Source of the DNA: Desulfobaculum sp044987625
GTDB lineage: Bacteria; Desulfobacterota; Desulfovibrionia; Desulfovibrionales; Desulfovibrionaceae
DNA length: 64,000 nt
Direction of reading: 5' to 3'
NCBI RefSeq assembly: GCF_044987625.1
Contig: NZ_JBJDSB010000001.1
Coordinates: forward strand, 1,240,001 to 1,304,000
Below the pieces are notes generated by a model. That model ran no database searches. It had not been told where the DNA came from and saw only the letters and a program-made list of their open reading frames with translations. Positions 9,422 through 18,017 of the stretch are shown in pieces. A program made the translations under genes and the position numbers. Position 1 is the stretch's first letter, and every line of letters starts with the position of its first letter.

Positions 9422-11407
9422 ATGACTGATCAGGAAAAGATTGAAACCATGATGCAGGAAAACAGGCTCTTTGAACCCTTCCAGCGCGAGGACGGTACGC
9501 CGTGGGTCTCGTCCATGAAGGACTATGAAGAGCTGTACGCCGCATCCATGGACGACCCCGAGGGCTTTTGGATGAAGCGGACGCAGGAACTCATTTCGTG
9601 GTTCACGCCGCCGCAGAAGGGGCTGGAGTATGACTTCCACACCCCGGACATCAAGTGGTTCCAGGGCGGCACCCTGAACGTCGCGTACAATTGCCTGGAC
9701 AGGCACATCAAGAATGGCCGCCGCAACAAGGCCGCCATCATTTGGCAGGGGGAGCCGGACGAGGACGTCCGTGTGTTCACCTACCAGATGCTGCACACCG
9801 AGGTGAACAAGTTCGCCAACGTGCTGCGCAAGATGGGCATTGGCAAGGGCGACCGCGTGGCGCTGTATCTGCCCATGGTTCCGGAGCTGGCCATTGCCAT
9901 GCTGGCTTGCGCGCGCATCGGGGCCATGCACTCCATTGTTTTTGCCGGGTTCTCCGCCATCAGCCTGCAAAACCGCGTCAACGACTGCGAGGCCAAAGTG
10001 CTCGTCACCGCCGACGCTGTGCTGCGCGCAGGGCGGACCATCCCCCTCAAGCCCAACGCCGACGAAGCCCTTGCCGGATGCCCCACAGTCAAAAAGTGCG
10101 TTGTGGTGCAGCGCGCGGGGAACGATATTTCCATGACCGACGGGCGCGACTCGTGGTGGCACGAGGAAATGGCCGCCGAGGACGTACAGGGCTTTTGCGA
10201 GCCGGAGCATATGGACGCCGAGGATACCCTGTTCATCCTCTACACCTCCGGGTCCACCGGCAAGCCCAAGGGCGTTGTGCACACCACGGGCGGCTACCTG
10301 ACCTACACCGCTAGCACCATGCAGCACGTCTTCGATCTGACCGACGACGACGTCTACTGGTGCACCGCCGACATTGGGTGGATTACCGGACACAGCTACA
10401 TTGTGTATGGTCCGCTGTGCCTTGGGGGCACGTCGCTGATGTTTGAGGGCGTGCCCAGCTACCCCGCACCGGACCGCTTCTGGCAGATTGTGGAGAAGTT
10501 CAAGGTCAACATTTTCTACACCGCGCCCACCGTCATCCGCGCCCTCATGCGCGAGGGCACGGAATGGACGGACAAGCGCGACATGTCCTCCCTGCGTATT
10601 CTCGGGTCCGTTGGCGAGCCCATCAATCCCGAGGCATGGATGTGGTACTACGAGAACGTGGGCAAAAAGAATCTGCCCATTGTGGACACTTGGTGGCAGA
10701 CCGAAACCGGCGGCATTCTCATCTCCGCCATGCCCTACGCGACCCCCCTCAAGCCCGGCTCCGCCACCCGCCCCCTGCCCGGTGTGGACGCCGCCATCGT
10801 TGACGCCGAGGGCACGCCCGTCGGTCCCGGCGAAGGCGGGCACCTTGTGGTGCGCAAGCCGTGGCCCGGTATGCTCCGCGGCGTCTTCGGCGATCCGGAG
10901 CGCTTTAAGAGCACCTACTTCGAGCGCTTCCCCGGCATGTACGAGTCTGGCGACGGCGCGCGGACGGACGATGACGGCTACTTTTGGGTCATGGGGCGTT
11001 TGGACGACGTGATCAACGTCTCCGGCCACCGCATGGGCACCGCCGAAATCGAGTCCGCCATCGTTGCGCACTCCGCCGTGGCCGAAGCCGCCGTGGTCGG
11101 CATGCCGCACGAAATTAAGGGCGAGTCCATCTACGCCTATGTCACCCTTACCGCCGATGCGGAACCCACCGATGAGCTTATGGCCGAACTGCGCGGGTGG
11201 GTGCGCAAGGAGATCGGCCCCATCGCCTCACCAGAGGTCATCCAGTTCGCCGACGAACTGCCAAAGACCCGAAGCGGCAAGATCATGCGCCGTGTTCTGC
11301 GCAAGATTGCGGCAGGCATCACCGACGAGTTCGGCGATACCTCCACCCTTGCCGACCCCGGTGTCATCACAGACCTGCTGGAAGGTCGCGACGAATTGCT
11401 CGCCTAG
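9422..11407 (+). CDS. acs: Acetyl-CoA synthetase (AMP-forming)
   Basis: Converts acetate, ATP and CoA to acetyl-CoA, AMP and PPi. 661 residues from the ATG at 9422, which fits the family; upstream in-frame codons to 9296 are judged non-coding because AGGGAG lies just before 9422. Motifs: the P-loop-like YTSGSTGKPKGV, DTWWQTETGG, YESGDGA and the C-terminal PKTRSGKIMRR, whose Lys is both catalytic for adenylation and the classical site of regulatory acetylation. The adjacent divergent Pat-type acetyltransferase gene is the expected regulator. A GC-rich hairpin follows the stop. Confidence 0.97.
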   Translation: MTDQEKIETMMQENRLFEPFQREDGTPWVSSMKDYEELYAASMDDPEGFWMKRTQELISWFTPPQKGLEYDFHTPDIKWFQGGTLNVAYNCLDRHIKNGRRNKAAIIWQGEPDEDVRVFTYQMLHTEVNKFANVLRKMGIGKGDRVALYLPMVPELAIAMLACARIGAMHSIVFAGFSAISLQNRVNDCEAKVLVTADAVLRAGRTIPLKPNADEALAGCPTVKKCVVVQRAGNDISMTDGRDSWWHEEMAAEDVQGFCEPEHMDAEDTLFILYTSGSTGKPKGVVHTTGGYLTYTASTMQHVFDLTDDDVYWCTADIGWITGHSYIVYGPLCLGGTSLMFEGVPSYPAPDRFWQIVEKFKVNIFYTAPTVIRALMREGTEWTDKRDMSSLRILGSVGEPINPEAWMWYYENVGKKNLPIVDTWWQTETGGILISAMPYATPLKPGSATRPLPGVDAAIVDAEGTPVGPGEGGHLVVRKPWPGMLRGVFGDPERFKSTYFERFPGMYESGDGARTDDDGYFWVMGRLDDVINVSGHRMGTAEIESAIVAHSAVAEAAVVGMPHEIKGESIYAYVTLTADAEPTDELMAELRGWVRKEIGPIASPEVIQFADELPKTRSGKIMRRVLRKIAAGITDEFGDTSTLADPGVITDLLEGRDELLA

Positions 11408-11432
11408 CGCGAGGCAGCAGCACTCCCGCATT

Positions 11433-11463
11433 GAGGGCCGGATGCATAGGGCATCCGGCCCTC
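11433..11463 (+). terminator. Hairpin after acs
   Basis: Perfect 13 bp stem GAGGGCCGGATGC / GCATCCGGCCCTC (11433-11445 with 11451-11463) with a five-base loop. No T run follows, so it may stabilise the mRNA end rather than act as a simple intrinsic terminator. Confidence 0.5.
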
Positions 11464-11720
11464 GCATGTTGTGGGGCCTTGCGCCACGCGCCCCCGTGTG
11501 CCGCCCTGCCGCCGCCTTGCGCCGGCCGGCCTCGCCCTAGCCTATCAGGCCGCTATCACCTTGTGATCCCGTCCCAATTTGCCCCCACTATTCGGGCTTG
11601 CCCGTCCTGCACTGGTTTGGTATTCGCAAGAGTTCCGGTTTCTACGCAGAACCGGGATTAAGGGAGTGGATAACTGTTCAGTTGCCCGGGGGGTATGCGG
11701 GCACAAAAGGAGTGGAAACC
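11464..11720. other. Non-coding leader of the ABC transporter operon
   Basis: No gene seen. It contains two small inverted repeats, CCGGTT / AACCGG near 11636-11656 and TGCCCG / CGGGCA just before the ribosome site, so the transcript leader of the binding-protein gene may be structured. I could not match it to a known riboswitch. Confidence 0.35.
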
Positions 11721-12473
11721 ATGGGTAAGAAGCTTATTGCTGGTATTTTTGGCCTGATGTTGACCCTGATGCTTGCAAGTGGCGCCATCGCTGCCGACAA
11801 AGTTTACGTCAATGGAATCGATTTCGGCTTTCCGCCTTTCGGTTACGTTGACAAGCACGGCGATCCCGCAGGGTTCGATGTTGACGCCGTGAACTGGATT
11901 GCCGACAAGATGGGCTTTGAAGTGCGCCATCAGCCCATGGACTGGGACGGTATCATCCCCGCGCTCAACGCCGGAAAGCTCGACTTTATCGCCTGTGGCA
12001 TGTCCGCCACCAAGGAGCGCGCCAAGGTCGTTGACTTCACCATCCCCTACTACGAAGTCACTCAGGTGCTCGTGGTGCGTGATAACATCAAGGGCGATCT
12101 GGAAAACTTCCTGACCTCCGGCAAGACCGTTGGCGTGCAGCGCGGCACCAACACCGCCGCCTACCTTGATGCCCTGTCCAAAAAGGACGGCATGGACTTT
12201 ACGGTGAAAAAGTACGACTCCACCGACCTCTCCATGCAGGATCTGCCCATCGGCCGCATTGACGGTTCCGCCATGGACAGCACCATCGCCTACGAGATGA
12301 TGAAGGATCAGCCCTACCGCATCTGCGGCACCTTTGACCTTGAAAGCGAAGTGTACAGCTACGCCGTCCGCAAGACCGACGGCGACCTGCGCGAAAAGCT
12401 CAACGAAGGTCTGAAGCTGCTCATGGCCGATCCCTACTGGAAAGAGCTGAAGGCCAAGTGGAACATCCACTAG
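11721..12473 (+). CDS. Periplasmic substrate-binding protein of a polar amino-acid ABC transporter
   Basis: 250-residue extracytoplasmic solute-binding protein of family 3 (GlnH/ArtJ/HisJ type). A clear signal peptide (MGKKLIAGIFGLMLTLMLASG) with predicted cleavage after AIA is followed by the family start (FGFPPFGYVDKHGDPAGFDVD) and the domain motif KLDFIACGMSATKERAKVVDF. The start at 11721 follows AAAGGAG; earlier in-frame codons are rejected because they would put the signal peptide inside. It is the first gene of a four-gene transporter and is separated from the permease by a terminator, a common way to make more binding protein than membrane parts. The exact amino acid is unknown. Confidence 0.92.
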   Translation: MGKKLIAGIFGLMLTLMLASGAIAADKVYVNGIDFGFPPFGYVDKHGDPAGFDVDAVNWIADKMGFEVRHQPMDWDGIIPALNAGKLDFIACGMSATKERAKVVDFTIPYYEVTQVLVVRDNIKGDLENFLTSGKTVGVQRGTNTAAYLDALSKKDGMDFTVKKYDSTDLSMQDLPIGRIDGSAMDSTIAYEMMKDQPYRICGTFDLESEVYSYAVRKTDGDLREKLNEGLKLLMADPYWKELKAKWNIH

Positions 12474-12497
12474 CCTGAAAACGTTCTCACTTTTGAG

Positions 12498-12550
12498 CCG
12501 CCCGGATGGTATCGGTCCCGTTGACCGTTCCGGGCGGTTTTTTCCTTTTT
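12498..12550 (+). terminator. Terminator between binding protein and permease genes
   Basis: Stem CCGCCCGG / CCGGGCGG (12498-12505 with 12530-12537) followed by TTTTTT and a second T tract. It lies inside the transporter operon, so partial read-through would set the binding protein : permease ratio. Confidence 0.85.
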
Positions 12551-12567
12551 AACAAAGCGATACGACT

Positions 12568-13281
12568 ATGGATTTTACCAAGGCATTCGCTGCGATATTG
12601 GATGCGCTTCCGTACCTGTTGTCCGGCATTTGGTGGACGGCAGGTCTTGTTATTGGTGCGCTGGCCCTTGGGCTGTGCCTCGGCATCCCCATGGCTGTGG
12701 GGCACGTGTACGGCTCGCGCCCGGTGCGGCGCCTTGTTGGGCTGTATGTTTGGCTGTTTCGCGGCGTGCCCATTCTGGTGATGCTCTACCTCTTCTATTT
12801 CGGCATTCTCGCCACGTTGACGGAAGTGTTTCCCGCCCTGCGCGCCATCGGCCTCGACAGCGCGTTTGCGGCTGCCGTCATTGTGCTGGGCCTCACCAGT
12901 GGCGCATACCAGTCCCAGATTTTCCGCGGAGCCATTCAGTCGCTGCCGTCCGGCCAGCTCAAGGCCGCCCGCGCCCTCGGCATGTCCGACCGCGACGCCA
13001 TCGTGTCCATCATTTTGCCGCAGGCGCTCCGGCTGGCCATTCCCGGCTGGTCCAATGAATTTTCCATCATTCTCAAGGACTCGGCCCTGGCGTTCGTCAT
13101 CGGCGTCATGGAACTGATGTCCAGAACGCGCTCCGTGGCGTCCACAACGCACCAGCCGTTGCCGCTTGCCGTGTTTGCGGGGCTGTTGTTCTTTGTTCTG
13201 ACGTGGTTCGGCCTCAAGGCCCTGCGTCGGCTTGAAGTGAAAGTACGGATTCCGGGCTACTCCCGGGAGGGATCCTTCTAA
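12568..13281 (+). CDS. Amino-acid ABC transporter permease (HisM/GlnP family)
   Basis: 237-residue inner-membrane permease with about five transmembrane helices. The EAA loop that docks the ATPase is visible as KAARALGMSDRDAIVSIILPQALRLAIPG. The N-terminal part contains the family pattern LLSGIWWTAGLVIGAL and RGVPILVMLYLFYFG. It overlaps the ATPase gene by one base (TAATG). It forms a heterodimer with the second permease at 14044-14742. Its ribosome site is weak, in keeping with lower expression than the binding protein. Confidence 0.93.
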   Translation: MDFTKAFAAILDALPYLLSGIWWTAGLVIGALALGLCLGIPMAVGHVYGSRPVRRLVGLYVWLFRGVPILVMLYLFYFGILATLTEVFPALRAIGLDSAFAAAVIVLGLTSGAYQSQIFRGAIQSLPSGQLKAARALGMSDRDAIVSIILPQALRLAIPGWSNEFSIILKDSALAFVIGVMELMSRTRSVASTTHQPLPLAVFAGLLFFVLTWFGLKALRRLEVKVRIPGYSREGSF

Positions 13282-14042
13282 TGTCTGATTCTGTCATATT
13301 AAAGGTGCAAGGACTCAATAAGTCCTTCGGTGAAAACCACGTTCTGCGCGACGCCTGCCTTGAGTTGGGGCGCGGCTCCCTCAAGGTGCTTATCGGCCCC
13401 TCCGGCGGCGGCAAGAGTACCCTGCTCCAGTGTATGAACTTTCTCATCACGCCCGATACCGGCCGCTTTTGGCTGAGTGGTGAGGAAGTGGACTACACCA
13501 ACCGCAAAGTGCTCAACGCCTACCGGCAAAAAGTCGGCATGATCTTTCAGGACTTCAACCTGTTTGACCATCTCACCGCCATGGAGAACGTGCGCATTGC
13601 CCTCACCAAGGTGCGCCGCATGAGCAAGCGCGAAGCCACGGACCGCGCCATGGCCGAGTTGGAACGCGTCGGCCTCGCCGGGCGCGCGGGCCTGTACCCC
13701 GCCCAGCTTTCCGGCGGCCAGAAGCAGCGCGTTTCCATCGCCCGCGCCCTTGCCATGGACCCGGAAGTGCTCCTCCTTGACGAGCCGACCTCCGCCCTTG
13801 ACCCCGAGCTTATCGGTGAGGTGCTCGCCGTTATTCGCGACCTTGCGCAGAACGGCATGACCATGGTCATGGCCACCCACCAGATTACGTTCTCCTCCCA
13901 GCTTGCAGACGAGTTTATCTTTATGCAGCAGGGCGAAATTATCGAGCACGGCTCCCCCGCAGAGCTGCTCGGCGCAGGTTCCGCCTCCCGTACGCAGGAG
14001 TTCTGCTCCAAGATCAACGAACTGACCGGGGAGACCCTGTAA
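13281..14042 (+). CDS. Amino-acid ABC transporter ATP-binding protein
   Basis: 253-residue cytoplasmic ATPase of the polar amino-acid uptake family. Walker A is GPSGGGKST, the Q loop is in MIFQDFNLFDHLTA, the signature is LSGGQKQRVSIARALA, Walker B is VLLLDEPTSALDPE and the switch His is in MATHQ. All catalytic residues are present. Start and stop touch the flanking permease genes, so the three are translated together. Confidence 0.95.
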   Translation: MSDSVILKVQGLNKSFGENHVLRDACLELGRGSLKVLIGPSGGGKSTLLQCMNFLITPDTGRFWLSGEEVDYTNRKVLNAYRQKVGMIFQDFNLFDHLTAMENVRIALTKVRRMSKREATDRAMAELERVGLAGRAGLYPAQLSGGQKQRVSIARALAMDPEVLLLDEPTSALDPELIGEVLAVIRDLAQNGMTMVMATHQITFSSQLADEFIFMQQGEIIEHGSPAELLGAGSASRTQEFCSKINELTGETL

Positions 14043-14043
14043 C

Positions 14044-14742
14044 ATGGACGCTTTCCTGCAATTCGTTATGGAACGCGTCGTTCCGGGCCTGAACGTTGGG
14101 CTTTTGGTCAGCCTCAAGCTGATCATCCCTGCGTCAGCCCTTGGCGTCGTGTTCGGCGTACTCACGGGAACCATACGCGTCTACGGTCCGCGTCCCCTGC
14201 GCTGGATGGCCGACGTCTACGTCGCCATCTTCCGCGGGACGCCCCTCGTCGTGCAGCTCTACTTCTGGTACTTCGCCCTGCCCTACATCTCCGTAGGGGG
14301 CTTCCGCCTCGTGCTGGACCCCATGGAGGCCGCCGTTATCGGCTTCTTCATGTGCAGCGCCGCCTATCAGTCCGAGTATGTGCGCATGGGCCTCATGTCC
14401 ATCAAGTCCGGCCAGCTTAAAGCCGCCGAAGCCCTCGGCATGACGCCCTTTCAGACCGTCGTCCACATCGTGCTCCCGCAGGCCGTGCGCCGCGCTCTGC
14501 CCGGTTGCGGCAATGAGATTATCTACCTCATCAAATACTCCTCGCTGGCGTCCATCATCACCGTCAACGACCTCACCGGCATGGGCCGTGAGATCGCCAA
14601 GGCCACATGGCGCAATATCGAGGTCTTCTCCGTGGTCGGGCTCTACTATCTGCTGCTCGTCACCCTCGCCACATGGGGACTGCGTGAACTCGAAAAACGC
14701 ACCTCCATCCCCGGCTTCAACGCCATCTCCTCCGGCGACTAG
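14044..14742 (+). CDS. Amino-acid ABC transporter permease (second subunit)
   Basis: 232-residue permease of the same family as the gene at 12568, with the EAA loop KAAEALGMTPFQTVVHIVLPQAVRRALPG and the N-terminal GLLVSLKLIIPASALG. It begins one base after the ATPase stop and is followed by a strong terminator. The presence of two different permeases predicts a heterodimeric channel. Confidence 0.94.
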   Translation: MDAFLQFVMERVVPGLNVGLLVSLKLIIPASALGVVFGVLTGTIRVYGPRPLRWMADVYVAIFRGTPLVVQLYFWYFALPYISVGGFRLVLDPMEAAVIGFFMCSAAYQSEYVRMGLMSIKSGQLKAAEALGMTPFQTVVHIVLPQAVRRALPGCGNEIIYLIKYSSLASIITVNDLTGMGREIAKATWRNIEVFSVVGLYYLLLVTLATWGLRELEKRTSIPGFNAISSGD

Positions 14743-14767
14743 CCGGGGCAATGCCCTTTCATCAGAG

Positions 14768-14802
14768 AGCCCGCAACGTCTTGGCGTTGTGGGCTTTTTT
14801 AT
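14768..14802 (+). terminator. Terminator of the ABC transporter operon
   Basis: Stem AGCCCGCAACG (14768-14778) with CGTTGTGGGCT (14785-14795; one mismatched/wobble pair), six-base loop, then TTTTTT. Confidence 0.88.
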
Positions 14803-14854
14803 TGGTGATGGGTGATCGTGGTCGAATGGGGGCGTATGGAGCTGGGCTTTGGGG

Positions 14855-15146
14855 GCCTCCGGCGGCTTAAGGGCTACCGCCCTTAAGAATCCCATTTGCG
14901 CACAGGCCGGGTGCGTGTGGAAGGAGCGGTCGTCACCCCTGTGTGGCTCTCGTTCGTGTGGATGGAGAATTTTTTTGGGGGGGCTTTGGCGCGGTGTGAT
15001 GGGCGGTGAGAATCCCTGTTGAGGGTGTGTAAGAAAGAAAAGAGATAAGACAGAAGACCCCGCCCACCCTTTTATTTCTCGGGCGGCTTCCGCCCGAGAA
15101 ATCCTAAGGATTGTTAAGGAAATTATTTCATTAACCCGCCGGAGGC
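14855..15146 (-). repeat. Structured intergenic repeat, copy 1 (inverted)
   Basis: 292-base member of a family found five times in the window. It is bounded by GCCTCCGGCGG and CCGCCGGAGGC. Compared with the other copies it lies in the opposite orientation. On the plus strand it shows, in order, a TTAAGGGCTACCGCCCTTAA hairpin, the conserved blocks GTCGTCACCCCTG and GCGGTGAGAATCCCTGTTG, the hairpin around CTCGGGCGGCTTCCGCCCGAG, and a TTAAGGAAATTATTTCATTAA palindrome-like arm. It is most similar in its arms to copy 2 at 16304, with which it forms a large inverted pair around the DUF1992 and cheD genes. Confidence 0.88.
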
Positions 15147-15265
15147 CCTCTTTTTCCCATTCCGAAAGCCGCCACAGGCCAAAAAAGTCATGGCCCAAAA
15201 GCGCAAAAAAGGCTTTTGGCAACCCGCGCTGTGATGGGTATCCTGCGCTGGAAGGAGACGGATCG

Positions 15266-15655
15266 ATGAGTGTATTTGCGTTGTTTGATCAGCTTGCGGA
15301 GGAGCGCATTCGCGAGGCGCAGGAGCGCGGCGAGTTTGATGACCTTGCGGGCAAGGGCAAGCCGTTGGTGTTTGAGGATGATTACATGGTGCCGGAGGAC
15401 TTGCGCATGGCGTACAAGGTGCTCAAGAATTCCGGGCATCTGCCGCCGGAGGTGGAGGCGGAGCGGGACATTCGGTCCACGGCGGATCTGTTGCAGAATG
15501 CCGAGGATGAGCAGGAGCGCTGCCGCCAGATGCGCAAGCTCAATTACTTGATGAGTCGCCTTGGGGCCTCCCGGTCCATGTCTTTGAAGGTGCAGGACGA
15601 CTATTACAACGAGATTGTACAGCGCGTCAGCGTGCCAAAGAAGAACAGCGACTAG
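15266..15655 (+). CDS. DUF1992 (DnaJ-homologue subfamily C member 28-like) protein
   Basis: 129-residue soluble protein of the DUF1992 family. The family core is visible near the N-terminus: LAEERIREAQERGEFDDLAGKGKPL, followed by a DDYMVPEDLRMAYKVLKNSG helix. The rest is charged and helical. GGAAGGAG precedes the ATG. Biochemical role unknown in bacteria. It converges on cheD with a four-base overlap of the 3' ends, and both genes sit between two inverted copies of the intergenic repeat. Confidence 0.85.
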   Translation: MSVFALFDQLAEERIREAQERGEFDDLAGKGKPLVFEDDYMVPEDLRMAYKVLKNSGHLPPEVEAERDIRSTADLLQNAEDEQERCRQMRKLNYLMSRLGASRSMSLKVQDDYYNEIVQRVSVPKKNSD

Positions 15656-16209
15656 GTCTCCTGTATTTTGGCGTCGTTCTCGGCGGAGCCTGTGAGGCGC
15701 TTCAGGTAAACCTCTCCGGTGTGCGTGAGGAAGAAGAGCTTCCGGCCGCGAACGCCACCGATGTCCTGCGCCTTGGGGGTGATGCCGTAGCGCTGGAGGA
15801 CGCTGAGGGCGTTTTCGGCGTTTCGGGTGCCGACGGCGTACTGGTCCGCAAAGAACGAGTTTGCGCCGCCGAACATTTTGCACTCTAGATTCGACGTTGT
15901 GCAGCCAAGGTTGACCATCTCCTCAATGAGCCTATGCGTTCCTTCGTCCGCAAACCGATAGACATCCCCCTCGCGGCGGACACTGCGCGCGCCACGCGTT
16001 GGCAACAGCGCATGAAATATTCCCCCGCAACGCATGTGCGGACAAAAAAGCGTCACAGCAACACACGATCCCAAAACCGTCGTCACCGCCGCCTGTTCAC
16101 ACAGCGCCATCCCTTCACCAACCCCAAGGTTGTGAAACGTCAGTCCGGGATACCGCTCCAGAAGACTCCGAAACACCGCACCCTTCCACTTCAGATGTGA
16201 ACACCACAA
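15652..16209 (-). CDS. cheD: CheD-like chemoreceptor glutamine deamidase
   Basis: 185-residue protein with the CheD active-site arrangement: Thr43, Cys49 (in VLGSCVAV) and His66 (in GGIFHALLP). The spacing of the three residues matches the characterised Thermotoga CheD (T21, C27, H44). CheD deamidates glutamines in chemoreceptors, and in some bacteria also binds CheC. No other chemotaxis gene lies in the window, so this is a detached cheD. The segment CKMFGGANSFF is the conserved second half (K.FGGA). An alternative start at Met34 would still keep the active site. Confidence 0.85.
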   Translation of the reverse strand: MWCSHLKWKGAVFRSLLERYPGLTFHNLGVGEGMALCEQAAVTTVLGSCVAVTLFCPHMRCGGIFHALLPTRGARSVRREGDVYRFADEGTHRLIEEMVNLGCTTSNLECKMFGGANSFFADQYAVGTRNAENALSVLQRYGITPKAQDIGGVRGRKLFFLTHTGEVYLKRLTGSAENDAKIQET

Positions 16210-16303
16210 ATTGCGTCACTTTTTAGCATAACACCGCGCCCTCATGTGACCAATCAAATTTTGGCGAGACGTAGGCACATGGCTAAGGGGGGAGAAAGAA
16301 GAG

Positions 16304-16589
16304 GCCTCCGGCGGGTTAAGGAAATAATTTCCTTAACAATCCTTAGGATTTTCCGGGCGGAAGCCGCCCGAAAAATATGGGGTAGGCGGGCCTTTTGTCT
16401 TCTCTTGCATTCCTCTCCCACACACTCAACAGGGATTCTCACCGCCCATCACACCGCTCCAAAGCCCACCCAAAAAAAAAAGACGCAGCCCCGAGAGCCA
16501 CACAGGGGTGACGACCGCCCTTTCCACACGCACCCGGCCTGTGCGCAAATGGGATCCTTAAGGGCGGTAGCCCTTAAGCCGCCGGAGGC
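16304..16589 (+). repeat. Structured intergenic repeat, copy 2
   Basis: 286-base copy with the same ends, GCCTCCGGCGG at 16304-16314 and CCGCCGGAGGC at 16579-16589. It contains the conserved block CAACAGGGATTCTCACCGCC, the block CAGGGGTGACGACCGCC, GCACCCGGCCTGTGCGCA, a hairpin with GGGCGGAAGCCGCCC, and a final TTAAGGGCGGTAGCCCTTAA hairpin. It faces copy 1 as an inverted repeat about 1.16 kb away. Confidence 0.9.
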
Positions 16590-16851
16590 ACAAAAAGCCC
16601 GGCCCCTTGCTCCTCCGTTTGCCCATAGCCCCCCCCTCTCCCCCTCGCCACGCTCCCCTTGAGGGGTGACGACCGCCTCATCCATCTGCACAACGCCTCT
16701 GCGACGGCCTCAAATGAACCGTTTTTTTGAAAAAATATAACCTACGCCCTGCGAACAACGTAAAAACGCCATAGCGCCCGCGTGAGGGGCAAAAAAGAGG
16801 GTCTGGCGGTTTGGCTGGCAAATGGTGTTCGCCGCTGGGGGGCTACGAAAG
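16590..16851. other. Non-coding stretch with a repeat fragment
   Basis: No gene seen. At about 16658-16682 there is GAGGGGTGACGACCGCC followed by CATCC, which matches the internal GGGGTGACGACCGCC block of the intergenic repeat, so this looks like a partial second copy directly after copy 2. A pyrimidine-rich run of C and T precedes it. Confidence 0.4.
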
Positions 16852-16888
16852 AAAAAAGCCGCGGCACTGTAAACAGTGCCGCGGCTTT
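16852..16888 (-). terminator. Terminator of rfaE1
   Basis: Stem GCCGCGGCACTGT (16858-16870) with ACAGTGCCGCGGC (16873-16885), extended by AAA/TTT. An A run at 16852-16857 gives a U tract on the minus-strand transcript. Confidence 0.85.
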
Positions 16889-16910
16889 GGTGCGCTAGCA
16901 GTAATTGTGA

Positions 16911-17948
16911 TTACTCATCAAGCCATGTCTCGACGGGGGTGTCGTCGTAGTCTTTGAGTGCGGCGCGGAGTTCATCGGCAGAGGCGGCGGCGGTACCGAC
17001 TTGGGCGACGACCATTCCTGCGGCGTAGTTGGCGAGCACGCAACTGGTGAGCAGGTCGAGCCCTGCGGCGAGGGCGAGGCCGAAGGTGGCGATGACGGTG
17101 TCGCCAGCGCCGGTGACGTCGAACACTTGGCGCGCGGCTGTGGGGATGCGTCGAACGTGGCCGGGCCCTTCGAAGAGAGCCATGCCGTCGGCGCCGAGGG
17201 TGATGAGCAGGTTCTTGTTACCGAGGCGCTCGAAGATGGCGCGTCCGGCGCGCAGGGTATCTTCGGGCTGGGTGGTAATGGGAAAGCCTGCGCCTTCGCC
17301 TGCTTCCTTTGTGTTTGGAGTGAGCAGGTCGACGTTTTTGTAGAGGTGAAAATTGCGCATCTTGGGGTCGACGAGCACTTTTGGGCGGTGGGGCAATGCA
17401 CTGAGCATGGCGTCGAGCTGCTGCATGAACACGTCGGTGATGAGGCCTTTGCCGTAGTCGGAGAGGATGATGACTTCGGCGTCTGCGGCTTCATGGCGCA
17501 GGGAGTCCATGAGCTGGGTGAGCACGGCCTCTGAGACGGGCGCGGCGTTTTCCCAGTCGACGCGGACAACTTGTTGCTGCTGGGCGATGATGCGGGTTTT
17601 CTTGGTGGTTGGCCGCGTGTCGTCGCAGACGGTGCGTGCGGTGATGCCGTCTTGTTGCAGCAGGCTGGTCATGAGGTCGCCTTCGGCGTCGCGTCCGCAG
17701 ACGCCGATGATGACGGGCTGGCCGCCGAGGGTCTTGATGTTTCGCGCCACGTTGCCTGCGCCGCCGAGGATGTAGCGTTCGCTGCCGACTTCGACGACGG
17801 GGACTGGGGCTTCTGGGGAGATGCGTCCGACGGCGCCCATGACGTAGTGGTCGAGAACGAGATCCCCGAAGATGAGGACCTTTTTGTGCGCCATGGCGTC
17901 AAGGGCATGAAGCAGGCTATCTGGGGAAATGGTCGTGGTGTCGTTCAT
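16911..17948 (-). CDS. rfaE1: D-glycero-beta-D-manno-heptose-7-phosphate kinase
   Basis: 345-residue PfkB-family sugar kinase of the RfaE domain I type (HldA/HldE N-terminal part), which makes heptose 1,7-bisphosphate for lipopolysaccharide inner core. Visible motifs: FGDLVLDHYVMGAVGRISPEAP at the start, the glycine pair in LGGAGNVARN and the catalytic loop DVTGAGDTV with the Asp base. The adenylyltransferase domain (RfaE2) is absent, so this is the split form. It is first in a minus-strand series with parB upstream. Confidence 0.92.
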   Translation of the reverse strand: MNDTTTISPDSLLHALDAMAHKKVLIFGDLVLDHYVMGAVGRISPEAPVPVVEVGSERYILGGAGNVARNIKTLGGQPVIIGVCGRDAEGDLMTSLLQQDGITARTVCDDTRPTTKKTRIIAQQQQVVRVDWENAAPVSEAVLTQLMDSLRHEAADAEVIILSDYGKGLITDVFMQQLDAMLSALPHRPKVLVDPKMRNFHLYKNVDLLTPNTKEAGEGAGFPITTQPEDTLRAGRAIFERLGNKNLLITLGADGMALFEGPGHVRRIPTAARQVFDVTGAGDTVIATFGLALAAGLDLLTSCVLANYAAGMVVAQVGTAAASADELRAALKDYDDTPVETWLDE

Positions 17949-18017
17949 GTGTAATCTATGCTCTGGGGCAAAAAACGGGCCCGGCTGGAACGTGTGGTTC
18001 TGGCCGGGCCGGTGGGG

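Noticed and set aside
9335..11110. 591-residue minus-strand frame opposite acs
   Set aside because: Fully antisense to a recognised enzyme with intact motifs; no domain seen in the shadow protein.
11640..11720. Origin-like DnaA box (AGTGGATAA) near 11668
   Set aside because: Only one near-match, no cluster of boxes and no AT-rich unwinding region.
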